This document shows positions 1 through 7,200 of a stretch of DNA of 17,530 bases, piece by piece. Position numbers and translations under genes: made by a program. The stretch is from Chloroflexota bacterium (GTDB taxonomy: Bacteria > Chloroflexota > Limnocylindria > Limnocylindrales > CSP1-4): assembly GCA_015661135.1 (NCBI GenBank), contig JACVXW010000029.1:1-17530 (forward strand). The letters are read 5' to 3'. Under the pieces are notes generated by a model that saw only the letters and a list, made by a program, of their open reading frames with translations, did no database searches and was not told the origin of the DNA. Each line of letters starts with the position of its first letter. The first letter of the stretch is position 1.

Positions 1-1210
1 TGATGGACACGACCGGGCCGAAGATCTCCTCACGGGCGATTCGCATGTCGTTGCCGACCCCCTGGAAGACCGCCGGCATCAAGTAGGCCCCGCCGGCGAG
101 CGCCTCGTCGTCCGGGGCCGCGCCGCCGATGACGAGGTTGGCGCCTTCCCCGAGGCCGATCTCGATGTAATCGCGCACGCGGTCGCGCTGCTTGAAGCTG
201 ACGAGCGTCCCGACCTCGGTCGCCTCGTCCTCCGGGTTCCCGACCTTGACCTTGCCGGTCGCCGCGGCGAACAGTTCGACCACCTGATCGTGGACGGAGC
301 GCTCCACGAGGATCCGGCTTCGGGCGCAGCAATCCTGGCCGCAGTTGTCGAAGACGGAGTAGGGAGACTCGGCCGCGAACCGCTCGATGTCCGCGTCCGC
401 ATAGACGATGTTGGGGCTCTTGCCGCCGAGCTCGAGGCTGATCTTCTTCACGTTGCCCGAGGCCAGCCGCATGATCTCCTGGCCCGTGGTGGTCTCGCCG
501 GTGAAGGCGACCTTGCCCACGCCTGGGTGCGCGGCGATGGCCGCGCCGGCGCTGCCACCGGGACCCGTGACGACGTTGACGACACCGGCCGGGAAGCCCG
601 CTTCGAGTGCCAGATCGCCGATCCGGAGCGCGGTCATCGGGGAGAGGCTGGCCGGCTTCAGGATGCAGGTGTTGCCGGCCGCGAGGGCCGGACCGAGCTT
701 CCAGCTGGCCATGAGGAGCGGAAAGTTCCAGGGCACGATCAGCCCCACGACGCCGATCGGCTCGCGCAGGGTCAGGTCCAGCCCCGGCTTGGAAACCGGG
801 ATGGTCTGGCCGAAGACCTTGTTCGCGGCACCGGCGTAGTAGTCGAAGACGAGGCTCGCACCGATGACCTCGCCACGGGACGACGAGATTGGCTTGCCCG
901 TGTTCCGCGTCTCCAGCCAGGCGAGCTCCTCGCTGTGATCCTTGATTAGCGCCGCGAGCTTGGCGAGCGTCCGGCCGCGCTTGCCGGCGGCCCAGGTGCT
1001 CCAGCCCTTCGGGTCGTCGAAGGCCTTCTGCGCAGCCTCCACGGCTCGATCCACGTCCGCCTTGCCGCCCAGCGGCGCGGTGGCGATCGTGGCGCCGGTG
1101 GCCGGATTGACGACATCGAAGGTCTGTCCCTCGGCGGCGTCCACGGATTGGCCGCCGATGACCATCCTGAGGGCGGAGATGCCGGCGGTCGCGGACTGGT
1201 CGATGGCCAT
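1..1210 (-). CDS. NAD(P)-dependent aldehyde dehydrogenase, C-terminus cut by window edge
   Basis: Oxidises an aldehyde to its acid with NAD(P)+ in the cytoplasm. About 403 residues are visible; complete family members have about 480-500, so the C-terminus lies beyond base 1. Seen: PWNFP with Asn162, LKPA with Lys185 (cofactor binding), FTGETTTG near 237-243, ELGGKSP with general base Glu260, and GQDCCARSR with nucleophile Cys294, the usual 34 residues later. The later EEIFGPV motif is also present near the edge. The ATG at 1210 is preceded by GAGG 8 nt upstream. It is the last visible gene of a minus-strand run that starts with a permease and a GS-like ligase, so a PuuC-like role (oxidising a gamma-glutamyl-aminoaldehyde or related amine-derived aldehyde) is plausible. 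A betaine-aldehyde or generic aldehyde substrate is equally possible from sequence alone. Family assignment is firm; substrate is inference. Confidence 0.95.
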   Translation of the reverse strand, partial: MAIDQSATAGISALRMVIGGQSVDAAEGQTFDVVNPATGATIATAPLGGKADVDRAVEAAQKAFDDPKGWSTWAAGKRGRTLAKLAALIKDHSEELAWLETRNTGKPISSSRGEVIGASLVFDYYAGAANKVFGQTIPVSKPGLDLTLREPIGVVGLIVPWNFPLLMASWKLGPALAAGNTCILKPASLSPMTALRIGDLALEAGFPAGVVNVVTGPGGSAGAAIAAHPGVGKVAFTGETTTGQEIMRLASGNVKKISLELGGKSPNIVYADADIERFAAESPYSVFDNCGQDCCARSRILVERSVHDQVVELFAAATGKVKVGNPEDEATEVGTLVSFKQRDRVRDYIEIGLGEGANLVIGGAAPDDEALAGGAYLMPAVFQGVGNDMRIAREEIFGPVVSI

Positions 1211-1297
1211 CGGTGGAACCTCGGGTGCGGCCCCGACGGGGCGGTCGCGGGCGGGTCGGAGAAGTGCCTCCGATGATACCCCGCCCGCGATTCGTGA

Positions 1298-1786
1298 CTA
1301 CTTCAGCGGCGCTGCCGCGAGCGCGTGGGCCATGGCCGTGTCCCAGATCACGACCGCGTGATAGCCGTCCATCACGGTCGCGGCCATGTCGGCCGGGATC
1401 GCATAGACCTGCATGCCGTCCTTGCTCTTGAGGGCCCCCAGGTCCAGGAACATCGTCGGGTCGACGTCGGCGGTCTTCATGACATCGGCGTTGGCGACCA
1501 GGACCACGTTGGTGTGCTCGATCGAGTCGATCGCGAAGTTGTCGAGGATCACCTCGTAGGTGCCATCAGGGAGCACGACCAGTTCGGCGATACCGGTGGC
1601 CGAGCCGTCAATATCCTGGAAGTCGCCCTTGGCCATGATCTGCATGGCCGGTTCGGTGGCGGCCGGCTCAGTCGGCGCCGGCGTCGGGTCTGGGGTCGCC
1701 TGGGCCGCGCCGCCGCAGGCGGCGAGCGTGAGGACGGCGGCGGAGAGCAGCGCGAGGCGCGGGTTGATTCGTCGGATTCGATCCAT
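1298..1786 (-). CDS. DM13-domain lipoprotein
   Basis: 162-residue exported lipoprotein. Residues 1-23 form a signal peptide (basic MDRIRR start, hydrophobic core) ending in the lipobox LAAC, with Cys24 as the lipidated residue. A Thr/Pro/Ala-rich spacer follows (about 30-48). Residues 52-162 match the DM13 pattern as I know it: GDFQDIDGSATG, an LDNF strand, DLGALKSKDGMQVYAIP at 115-131, and a terminal VVIWD segment. DM13 domains are proposed to take part in extracytoplasmic electron transfer or redox chemistry. The Cys that typically follows the VVIW motif is Asp149 here, so a redox role needing that Cys would be lost. The start has a GGAG-type site about 10 nt upstream. It lies 87 bp upstream of the aldehyde dehydrogenase and may share its transcript. 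Family call rests on remembered pattern. Confidence 0.72.
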   Translation of the reverse strand: MDRIRRINPRLALLSAAVLTLAACGGAAQATPDPTPAPTEPAATEPAMQIMAKGDFQDIDGSATGIAELVVLPDGTYEVILDNFAIDSIEHTNVVLVANADVMKTADVDPTMFLDLGALKSKDGMQVYAIPADMAATVMDGYHAVVIWDTAMAHALAAAPLK

Positions 1787-1909
1787 TGACTCGGTCTCCA
1801 GTAGGGGAAGTGGAGCCCGGAGTCTCGGCCGCGTGTCGTGACTCGGCGATGACGCCTTCGTTACGCCCCCAAGCCAGCACGCCGTCCCGGGTCCGCCAGC
1901 CTGGAGCGA

Positions 1910-2677
1910 CTAGAAGTAGTTGACCGTGATGCCGCCGTCCACGACCATCGCCGCCCCGTTGGTCCAGCGCGACTCGTCGCTGGCGAGGTAGATGCCCATC
2001 GCCACGATCTCCTCGGGCTTGCCGAACCGGCCGGTGGGGTTGCGGGCAAGGCGGATCCGCTTGGCTTCCTCGTCCTTGACCAGCCAGTCCATGAGGAGTG
2101 GCGTCTCGACCGGGCCGGGGCAGATGGCGTTGGTCCGGACGCCCTTGGGCGCGAACTGCACCGCGAGTGACTTCGTCAGCGCCAGGACCGCGCCCTTGGA
2201 CGCGGTATAGGCGTCCTGCGGGTTCGAGCAGCCGATGAGCGCGACGAAGCTCGCGATGTTGATGATCGAGCCGGAGCCCTGCGCCACCATCGGCGGGATG
2301 GCGTACTTGCAGCCGAGGAAGACGCCTCGGACGTTGACCGCCATGACCCGATCCCAGTCCTCGACCGAGGTGTCGATCACCGAGTGGTCCGCCTCAGGCA
2401 TGATCCCGGCGTTGTTGTAGAGGACATCCACCCGGCCGTAGGTGGCGATGGCATGGTCCACCATGGCCTTGGCCGATGCTTCGTCTGCCACGTTCGTCTT
2501 CACGAAGGTCGCGTCGCCGCCCGCCTCGCGGACCAGGCGAACCGTCTCCTGGCCGGCGGCGTCGCTGAACTCGGCAACGACGATCTTCGCGCCCTCCGCG
2601 GCGAACATGAGCGCCGCGACGCGGCCCATCCCGCCGCCGCCCCCGGTGATGATGGAAACCTTGTCCTTGAGTCGCAT
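1910..2677 (-). CDS. Short-chain dehydrogenase/reductase (SDR), classical type
   Basis: NAD(P)-dependent oxidoreductase of 255 residues, the normal length for classical SDRs. Seen: glycine-rich TGGGGGMG at 11-18, NNAG at 88-91, Ser143 in INIAS, and catalytic Tyr157/Lys161 in YTASK, followed by PGPVETPL. An acidic residue (Glu36) ends the second beta strand, which usually favours NAD+ over NADP+; that is inference. The frame is open further upstream to 2818. I chose the ATG at 2677 because it starts directly before the first SDR strand (MRLKDKVSIITG) and has AGGAGA 8 nt upstream, whereas the extension looks non-coding. It sits between the GS-like ligase and the DM13 lipoprotein on the same strand and may oxidise an alcohol or amine-derived intermediate. 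The exact substrate cannot be read from the sequence. Confidence 0.93.
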   Translation of the reverse strand: MRLKDKVSIITGGGGGMGRVAALMFAAEGAKIVVAEFSDAAGQETVRLVREAGGDATFVKTNVADEASAKAMVDHAIATYGRVDVLYNNAGIMPEADHSVIDTSVEDWDRVMAVNVRGVFLGCKYAIPPMVAQGSGSIINIASFVALIGCSNPQDAYTASKGAVLALTKSLAVQFAPKGVRTNAICPGPVETPLLMDWLVKDEEAKRIRLARNPTGRFGKPEEIVAMGIYLASDESRWTNGAAMVVDGGITVNYF

Positions 2678-2784
2678 GTGATGTCTCCTGTGGAGCCGGG
2701 GCGGTAGCGGCCCGGGGTGTCGGGTCGTGGGGAGTGTCCCAATGCTAGCGGGCGCGACCGTCCCTGTCGGGGCCGACCGAATGC

Positions 2785-2819
2785 CCCAGGCGCATGCCCA
2801 CCGCGTGCCCAGGCGCATG
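2785..2819. repeat. 12-bp direct repeat, 23-bp period
   Basis: CCCAGGCGCATG occurs at 2785-2796 and again at 2808-2819. The start-to-start distance of 23 bp equals that of the two related copies at the right end of the neighbouring inverted-repeat element. The second copy overlaps the left inverted repeat. It may be part of the same structure or an upstream operator; function unknown. Confidence 0.6.
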
Positions 2820-3081
2820 ACCAGATTCCGGCTGCGCCACCGGATTGTTTGATCCCATGACCGTCGGCGTAATACGACTCACGCCCGGGCGTTCCGGACG
2901 GTCCTACGGACTCGCCGGCACGGGACGGCCCGGCCCGAGCCCGGCGACGGTCCGAGCGGCGACGGCCGGGGGAGTCTCTTCGCCGGGATCGCCGATCGCT
3001 ATTACGCCGAGGGTCATGAAGAATCGACTCGGCGCTCGGACGTCAGAATCTGGTCATACGGGCCGTCGGAATCTGGTCATG
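2816..3081. mobile_element. Possible small non-autonomous element bounded by 15-bp inverted repeats
   Basis: CATGACCAGATTCCG at 2816-2830 is the exact reverse complement of CGGAATCTGGTCATG at 3067-3081. A second, direct near-copy of the right repeat (cgtcAgaatctggtcat, 3041-3057, against cgtcGgaatctggtcat, 3064-3080) lies exactly 23 bp inside. One base in from each repeat boundary the sequence reads TG...CA. TG...CA ends with repeated inner binding sites are known from IS21-like and Mu-like transposons. No transposase is encoded in the 266 bp and I see no target-site duplication (flanks aggcg / acggg). It could therefore be a decayed IS end, a MITE-like element, or a regulator binding array. 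The repeats are certain; the mobile-element reading is a guess. Confidence 0.35.
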
Positions 3082-3082
3082 A

Positions 3083-3105
3083 CGGGGCGGCATGGAGCCG
3101 CCCCG
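3083..3105 (-). terminator. GC hairpin just after the GS-like gene
   Basis: A perfect 9-bp stem (CGGGGCGGC / GCCGCCCCG) with a 5-nt loop begins 5 nt beyond the TGA of the ligase gene. There is no T-run after it on the minus strand, so it is not a classical intrinsic terminator. It may still mark or protect the 3' end of the permease-ligase transcript and separate it from the SDR gene. Confidence 0.5.
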
Positions 3106-3109
3106 GCGC

Positions 3110-4504
3110 TCAGCCGCGTTCGAGGTAGCGCTCGCGCTCCCAGTCGTGGACGACTGAGTCGTACAGCTCCTGCTCCACGCGCGCCGCGTTGAGGTAGTGG
3201 TCCACGACGTCCTGGCCGAAGATCTCGACGGCAGCGGAGGACCGCTCCAGCGCCCAGATCGCCTCGTACAGAGCGCGCGGCATCCGCTCGACGCCCTTGG
3301 CGATGTAGCCGTTGCCCTTGAACTCGGGCACCAGCTCCAGGCCGTGCTCCATCCCGTACAGCCCCGCGCCGATCATCGCGGCGTAGGTCAGGTAGGCATT
3401 CATGTCGCCGCCCGGGAAGCGATCTTCCACGTGGAGGGACGGCCCGTGGCCGACCATTCGGAACCCGGTGGTCCGATTGTCGCGGCCCCAGACGACGTTG
3501 ACCGGTGCCCAGGACAGCGATGCGTACCGCTTGTACGAGTTGATGAACGGCGCAATGAACGGCGCCAGCTCGCGCGACAGCTTCATCATCCCGGCCACGA
3601 ACTGGCTGAATTGCCGGCTGATCCCGTACGGCAGCCCATCAGCCTCCTGGTGCGTCAACGGCTTCTTGCCATCGACGTCCCAGATGCTCATGTGGAGGTG
3701 CCCGGACGAGCCCGTCCAGGTGGCGTCCGGCTTGGCCATGAAGGTGATGCCCCAGCCGTTGAGGTAGGCGATCTCTTTCGCGCCGTGCTTGAAGATCACG
3801 CTCCGATCGGCCGATTCCATGACGTGGTCATACCGGATGTTGACCTCGTGCTGGCCGGGCGCGGCCTCGCCCTTGGAGAACTCGATCGGCACGCCGGCGG
3901 CCGTCATCTGGTTCCGCAGCAGCCGGTGGAGTGGCTCGGCCTTGGTCGCCTGGAGGAGGTGGTAGTCCTCGTTGTAGGTGCCGAAGCGCTTCGGGATCGC
4001 GTAGCCGTTGTCAGCGATCGTCTGCCACGAATCGCGCAGGACGTAGTACTCGAACTCCGACCCGGCCTTGACCGTGATCCCGGCGGAGCGGGCGCGCTCG
4101 ACCTGGCGCTTGAGGATCGTCCGCGGGGAGATCGGGATCTCCTCGTGCGTCTCCTCGTCCACCGTGTCGGACAGGACGAGCGCCGTCTTCTCGAGCCACG
4201 GGAGCACCCGGAGCGAATCCCAGACCGGCGAGGCGATCCAGTCGCCGTAGCCCGTCTCCCAGTTCATGAGCTCGAACCCGGCGGGTGTGTTCATCTCCAT
4301 ATCCGTGCCCAGGAGGTACGTACAGAAGTGCGCCCCGTGATCGATGACGCCGTCGAGGAACGCCTGCCCCTGGACGCGCTTGCCCACCAGCCGGCCCTGC
4401 ATATCCGTCAGGGCGACGACGATCGTGTCGATCCGGCCGTCCCGGACCATGGCCTCGAGTTCCTCGAGCTTCGGGTGCTTGCCGTGCTGATCCGTGCTGC
4501 TCAT
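3110..4504 (-). CDS. Glutamine synthetase family ligase, gamma-glutamylamide (PuuA/GlnA4-like) type
   Basis: ATP-dependent ligase of 464 residues. Seen: beta-grasp N-terminal domain with LTDMQGRLVGKR (32-43), then the catalytic domain with metal-binding GSEFEYY (Glu150, Glu152), Glu213, HEVNIRYD (Glu220), GHLHMSIWD (His269), SYKRY (Arg326), WGRDNRTTGFR (Arg341) and the late VEDRFPGGDMNAYL. The C-terminus ends in WERERYLERG and lacks the adenylylation-site motif of classical GlnA. This fits the GS-like enzymes that attach glutamate to amines (putrescine, other polyamines, ethanolamine) rather than ammonium. The ATG at 4504 has AAAGAGG a few nt upstream. The permease gene lies 92 bp upstream and an aldehyde dehydrogenase is downstream, as in Puu-type pathways. 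An ordinary glutamine synthetase is less likely but not excluded; the amine substrate is unknown. Confidence 0.9.
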   Translation of the reverse strand: MSSTDQHGKHPKLEELEAMVRDGRIDTIVVALTDMQGRLVGKRVQGQAFLDGVIDHGAHFCTYLLGTDMEMNTPAGFELMNWETGYGDWIASPVWDSLRVLPWLEKTALVLSDTVDEETHEEIPISPRTILKRQVERARSAGITVKAGSEFEYYVLRDSWQTIADNGYAIPKRFGTYNEDYHLLQATKAEPLHRLLRNQMTAAGVPIEFSKGEAAPGQHEVNIRYDHVMESADRSVIFKHGAKEIAYLNGWGITFMAKPDATWTGSSGHLHMSIWDVDGKKPLTHQEADGLPYGISRQFSQFVAGMMKLSRELAPFIAPFINSYKRYASLSWAPVNVVWGRDNRTTGFRMVGHGPSLHVEDRFPGGDMNAYLTYAAMIGAGLYGMEHGLELVPEFKGNGYIAKGVERMPRALYEAIWALERSSAAVEIFGQDVVDHYLNAARVEQELYDSVVHDWERERYLERG

Positions 4505-4538
4505 CGAACCTCTTTCAGGGACGCCCTGGTGGGATCGG

Positions 4539-4569
4539 GAGGGCCGGCCGGCGGTGCCGGCCGGCCCTC
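4539..4569. promoter_or_regulatory. Perfect 14-bp hairpin between permease and GS-like genes
   Basis: GAGGGCCGGCCGGC and GCCGGCCGGCCCTC pair perfectly around a 3-nt loop. It begins 27 nt after the permease stop and ends about 34 nt before the ligase start. With no T-run it could be a processing or stability element that sets different levels of permease and ligase, or a factor-dependent termination site. The structure is certain, the role is inference. Confidence 0.6.
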
Positions 4570-4596
4570 ATGCGAGTGACGTGGTTGGGAAAGGAC

Positions 4597-6303
4597 TCAG
4601 GCGCGCTGGACGCCCTCCGCAGCCTGCTCGAACTCCTTCTCGATCTCGGACAGCTGGGCATCGCCGCCATGGCTCTGGGGGCCCTTGAAGCGAGCCTTTG
4701 CCCAGGCCAGGTAGTAGACGAGGAGCGCCGCCGCGACGATCAACATGAACGTGATCGAGATGTTGCCCGACGTCGGGAAGCTGAACAGGACCATCAGGAC
4801 GAGGACCCAGAAGACCGCGACCTTCGCGATCGGCCGGGACCAGCGCCCCAGGCTCCAGACCCGATGCTGCAGCCAGCCGGTCGTGGTCAGGCCCAGGTAG
4901 ATCGTGATCCCGTACGCGGCGTACAGGAAGATCGTGCTGATCGCGGTGACGATGACGATCGCCGTGCCGCCGCCCTGGACGAATGCGATGACGGACAGGA
5001 TGAACGCACCCACCACCATGGCGATCAGTGCGTTCGCCGGCGTCCGGTAGCGATGCGAGACCTTCTTGAGCCAGCTCGATCCGGGCAGGCCGTCGTCACG
5101 CGCGAAGGCGTACAGCATGCGGCCGGCCGAGGCGACCGAGGACAGTCCGCAGAAGCTCATCGCAATCGCGATGGCACCCCCGAACAGCCCGCCCAGGCCC
5201 GCGCCCAGGTTCTCCTTGAGGATGTAGACCACCGCGGCGTTGTTGCCGAAGTAGTACTGGCTGTACTGCTCGGCGTCATCGAGTTGTCCGAACAATGGGG
5301 TCAGGTCCGGCAGGCGGACCGTCAGCGCGAGCAGGAAGATGAACCCGACGACCGCGGAGACCGCGACCGACAGGAACAGCCCCCACGCGCTCGCGACGCG
5401 GGCACCGACGGTCTCCTCGGCCACGTGGGCCGAGGCGTCGTAGCCGGTGTAGGTCCAATTCGCCAGGAGCAGCGAGAAGAAGAACGCTACGAACACCGGG
5501 GCATACGTGCTGGCCGCCCCCATCGAGAGCAGGTACAGCGGTGTGCTCGTGTCATCGCCCACGCCCGCCGACGGCGGGATCCGGATCTCCCACGATCCGA
5601 GGGTGTCCTGCGGCTGGATGGCGAAGAGCGTCAGCCCGGCGTCCGTCGCCGTGTTCTGCGTGCCGAGGAAGAACAGCGCGCCGGAGATCAGGATCACGAA
5701 CGCGATGTGCCACCAGACGCTGACCTGGTTGAGGAACGCCACGACGTTGATGCCGACGATGTTCAGCACCAGCTGGACGGCCATCAGGATGGCCATCGTG
5801 AGGAGTTGGCCGGAGATCACGAGAGTCTCCCCGAACTTGAAGACCTCGGTCGTGTTCTCCAGGGCGCCGCCCGTGAGCGGCGAGATGATCGTCTGGTTGA
5901 GGAAGAACGCGGCCGCGAAGTTGATGCCGGCCACGATCGCGAACTGCCCGATCAGGTTGAGCCAGGCGGTCCACCAGCCCCAGTCCTTGTTCTTCATCTT
6001 GGACGCCCAGTAGTAGAGGCCGCCCGCGGTCGGATAGGCCGAGGCGATCTCCGCCATGGACGCTGCGATCATGAGGACGAAAACCGTGACCAACGGCCAG
6101 CCGATGAGGACGGCCGCGGTTCCGGCCCAGGCGAGGCCGTAGTCGTACAGGATGACCGCGCCGGTCAGGATCGAGATGATCGAGAAGCTGATCGCGAAGT
6201 TGCTGAATCCGCCCATCGTGCGGAACAGCTCCTGCGCGTAGCCGAGTTGATGCAGGTCCTTGATGTCCTGCTGAATCGCATCTTCGCGCGATCGACCTTG
6301 CAT
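4597..6303 (-). CDS. APC-superfamily amine/amino-acid permease (amino acid/choline transporter type)
   Basis: 568-residue inner-membrane transporter with about 12 hydrophobic helices. Seen: a 30-residue cytoplasmic N-terminus, GGFSNFAISFSIISILTGAV as TM1 (31-50), the hallmark ASMAEIASAYPTAGGLYYWA (81-100), NWTYTGYDASAHVAEET around the TM6 region, and FCGLSSVASAGRMLYAFARDDGLPG before the last helices. These are typical of the amino acid/choline transporter branch, which carries GABA, choline, polyamines or amino acids by cation symport. Two hydrophilic inserts (about residues 230-265 and 335-355) are longer than in compact relatives. The C-terminal tail is acidic and probably cytoplasmic. The ATG at 6303 has a strong GAGGAGGT site 5 nt upstream, suggesting high expression. 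As first gene of the run it probably imports the amine used by the ligase downstream. Confidence 0.93.
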   Translation of the reverse strand: MQGRSREDAIQQDIKDLHQLGYAQELFRTMGGFSNFAISFSIISILTGAVILYDYGLAWAGTAAVLIGWPLVTVFVLMIAASMAEIASAYPTAGGLYYWASKMKNKDWGWWTAWLNLIGQFAIVAGINFAAAFFLNQTIISPLTGGALENTTEVFKFGETLVISGQLLTMAILMAVQLVLNIVGINVVAFLNQVSVWWHIAFVILISGALFFLGTQNTATDAGLTLFAIQPQDTLGSWEIRIPPSAGVGDDTSTPLYLLSMGAASTYAPVFVAFFFSLLLANWTYTGYDASAHVAEETVGARVASAWGLFLSVAVSAVVGFIFLLALTVRLPDLTPLFGQLDDAEQYSQYYFGNNAAVVYILKENLGAGLGGLFGGAIAIAMSFCGLSSVASAGRMLYAFARDDGLPGSSWLKKVSHRYRTPANALIAMVVGAFILSVIAFVQGGGTAIVIVTAISTIFLYAAYGITIYLGLTTTGWLQHRVWSLGRWSRPIAKVAVFWVLVLMVLFSFPTSGNISITFMLIVAAALLVYYLAWAKARFKGPQSHGGDAQLSEIEKEFEQAAEGVQRA

Positions 6304-6475
6304 GCGGACCTCCTCGCAACGGTCGGCCGACCCTCCGCCGGACTCGACCCATCCTCCACTGGCAGTACCCGGACTTCGTCATGGGCGACGCGATCCGGAG
6401 TTCGTTGGACGTGGCGAGACTATACGCGCGTCAACTGGCCGATTGGAAGGGAATTTGCTGCCGAGCCGCGCCGGC

Positions 6476-6682
6476 TCAGAAGAGCATCGTCGTCCCGTCG
6501 GGAAAGGCGAAGTCGAAGGTCCCGGGGGCGAGCGAGCCGTCCGGCTCCAGGGCCGTGACCTCAGCTGCGCTGGTGACGTCGCCACCGATCGACTCGACGA
6601 GCCGGGTGATCACGCCTTCGGCCCGGTCCACGCTCACCTGGATGTGGAAATCCGGCCGATCCGCTTCATTCTGGGCTTCGCG
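6476..6682 (-). pseudogene. C-terminal part of the disrupted LolA-like gene
   Basis: Frame displaced by one base from the upstream fragment. It encodes about 68 residues running ADRPDFHIQVSVDRAEGVI, then TRLVESIGGDVTSAAEV and a C-terminus ending in FAFPDGTTMLF. The composition (balanced acidic, hydrophobic, Gly) reads as true protein, unlike the Arg/Ser-rich translation of the same frame further upstream, which is a shadow. The frame is open upstream to 7282 but only the part after about 6682 looks coding. It has no start of its own. It is best taken as the end of the protein that begins at 7142. Confidence 0.55.
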
Positions 6683-7142
6683 CCCGGAACAGCTCGGGGA
6701 GTGTCTCGAGCGGAAGTGGCGTGACCGGCTCGTAGATGCGCGCCGCGCCGGGGAAGTCACGGTCCAGCCCGCGTGGCCGATTCCGGACCGGCCGGGAGGT
6801 TCCCAGCCGATGCGCGCCCGAGTAGGTCCGGACGGTCTCCCCGTCGCCGATCCAGAGCTCGAAGTTGCCGGCCGTGCCGCGGCCCGGCTCCGTGGTCGTG
6901 ACCCGGGCATGCCCGGGGTGCTGCATTGCCACGTCCATTGCGACGAGATGTTCCCCGCGCGCGGTAAACGACCGTTCCTCGATCCGCATCTTGAGGGTCT
7001 GGAAGCGTAGTTCGGCATCCCGCATGAACTCGAACAAGTCGGCCACGGTCGGTAGTCCCGCCGGCAGCGCCACGAGCTCGGGGACACGTCCGCCCATGGA
7101 CACGGGCACGAGCGCGGCGCGATCCCAGAGCCGGGTGGACAT
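6666..7142 (-). pseudogene. N-terminal part of a disrupted LolA-like gene
   Basis: 158 residues from the ATG at 7142: LPTVADLFEFMRDAELRFQTLK, an alternating beta-strand pattern (MRIEERSFTA, ARVTTTEPGR, NFELWIGDGETVRTYSG), then PLETLPELF before the frame stops at 6666. The strand-rich helix-then-sheet layout recalls LolA/RseB-like lipoprotein-binding folds, but there is no signal peptide and I am not certain of the family. The sense reading resumes in another frame at about 6682, so a small indel or deletion separates the two parts. No Shine-Dalgarno site precedes the ATG. TACAAT at 7156-7151, with 8 nt between it and the ATG, suggests a leaderless transcript. Whether this is a real pseudogene or a sequencing/assembly indel cannot be told here. 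Confidence 0.55.
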
Positions 7143-7171
7143 CGCCGCGGATTGTAGCCGACCGGCACCCC

Positions 7172-7200
7172 TTGACAGTGCCGTCCCGACCGGCTATATA
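7172..7200 (+). promoter_or_regulatory. Sigma-70 promoter of the sodC-padR operon
   Basis: A perfect -35 box TTGACA (7172-7177) is separated by exactly 17 bp from TATATA (7195-7200), matching TATAAT at four positions. Transcription should begin near 7207, giving a leader of about 66 nt before the superoxide dismutase start. It is the best consensus promoter in the window. It overlaps the palindrome at 7197-7215, so binding there would block it. Confidence 0.75.

Larger units (their letters stand above)
2678..3109. other. 432-bp gene-free gap between SDR and GS-like genes
   Basis: No convincing protein is encoded here: the one ORF on the plus strand (from 2845) is Arg/Gly/Pro-rich and runs into the antisense of the ligase gene. 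The gap contains a hairpin just after the ligase stop codon, a 15-bp inverted repeat with a further direct copy, a 12-bp direct repeat at 2785-2796 and 2808-2819, and by inference the promoter and leader of the SDR gene near 2700-2760. I see no tRNA or recognised riboswitch. Confidence 0.7.

Noticed and set aside
290..949. 219-codon plus-strand frame opposite the aldehyde dehydrogenase
   Set aside because: Shadow of the ALDH gene, whose catalytic Glu and Cys motifs lie on the minus strand over the same bases.
2678..2818. 47-residue N-terminal extension of the SDR from an ATG at 2818
   Set aside because: The extension is Arg/Pro-rich, falls before the canonical first beta strand, and the ATG at 2677 has a good ribosome site.
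3197..4579. 460-codon open frame on the plus strand opposite the GS-like gene
   Set aside because: Composition is Asp/Val/Arg/Pro shadow sequence with no recognisable motifs; the minus strand encodes a complete GS-family enzyme with all catalytic motifs.
6421..6450. TTGACG and TATAGT on the minus strand as promoter of the permease
   Set aside because: The two hexamers are only 4 bp apart, far from the 16-18 bp needed, and no partner box lies at proper distance from either.
4570..6558. 662-codon open frame on the plus strand opposite the permease
   Set aside because: Arg/Asp/Glu-rich shadow typical of GC-rich antisense frames; the opposite strand encodes an intact permease.
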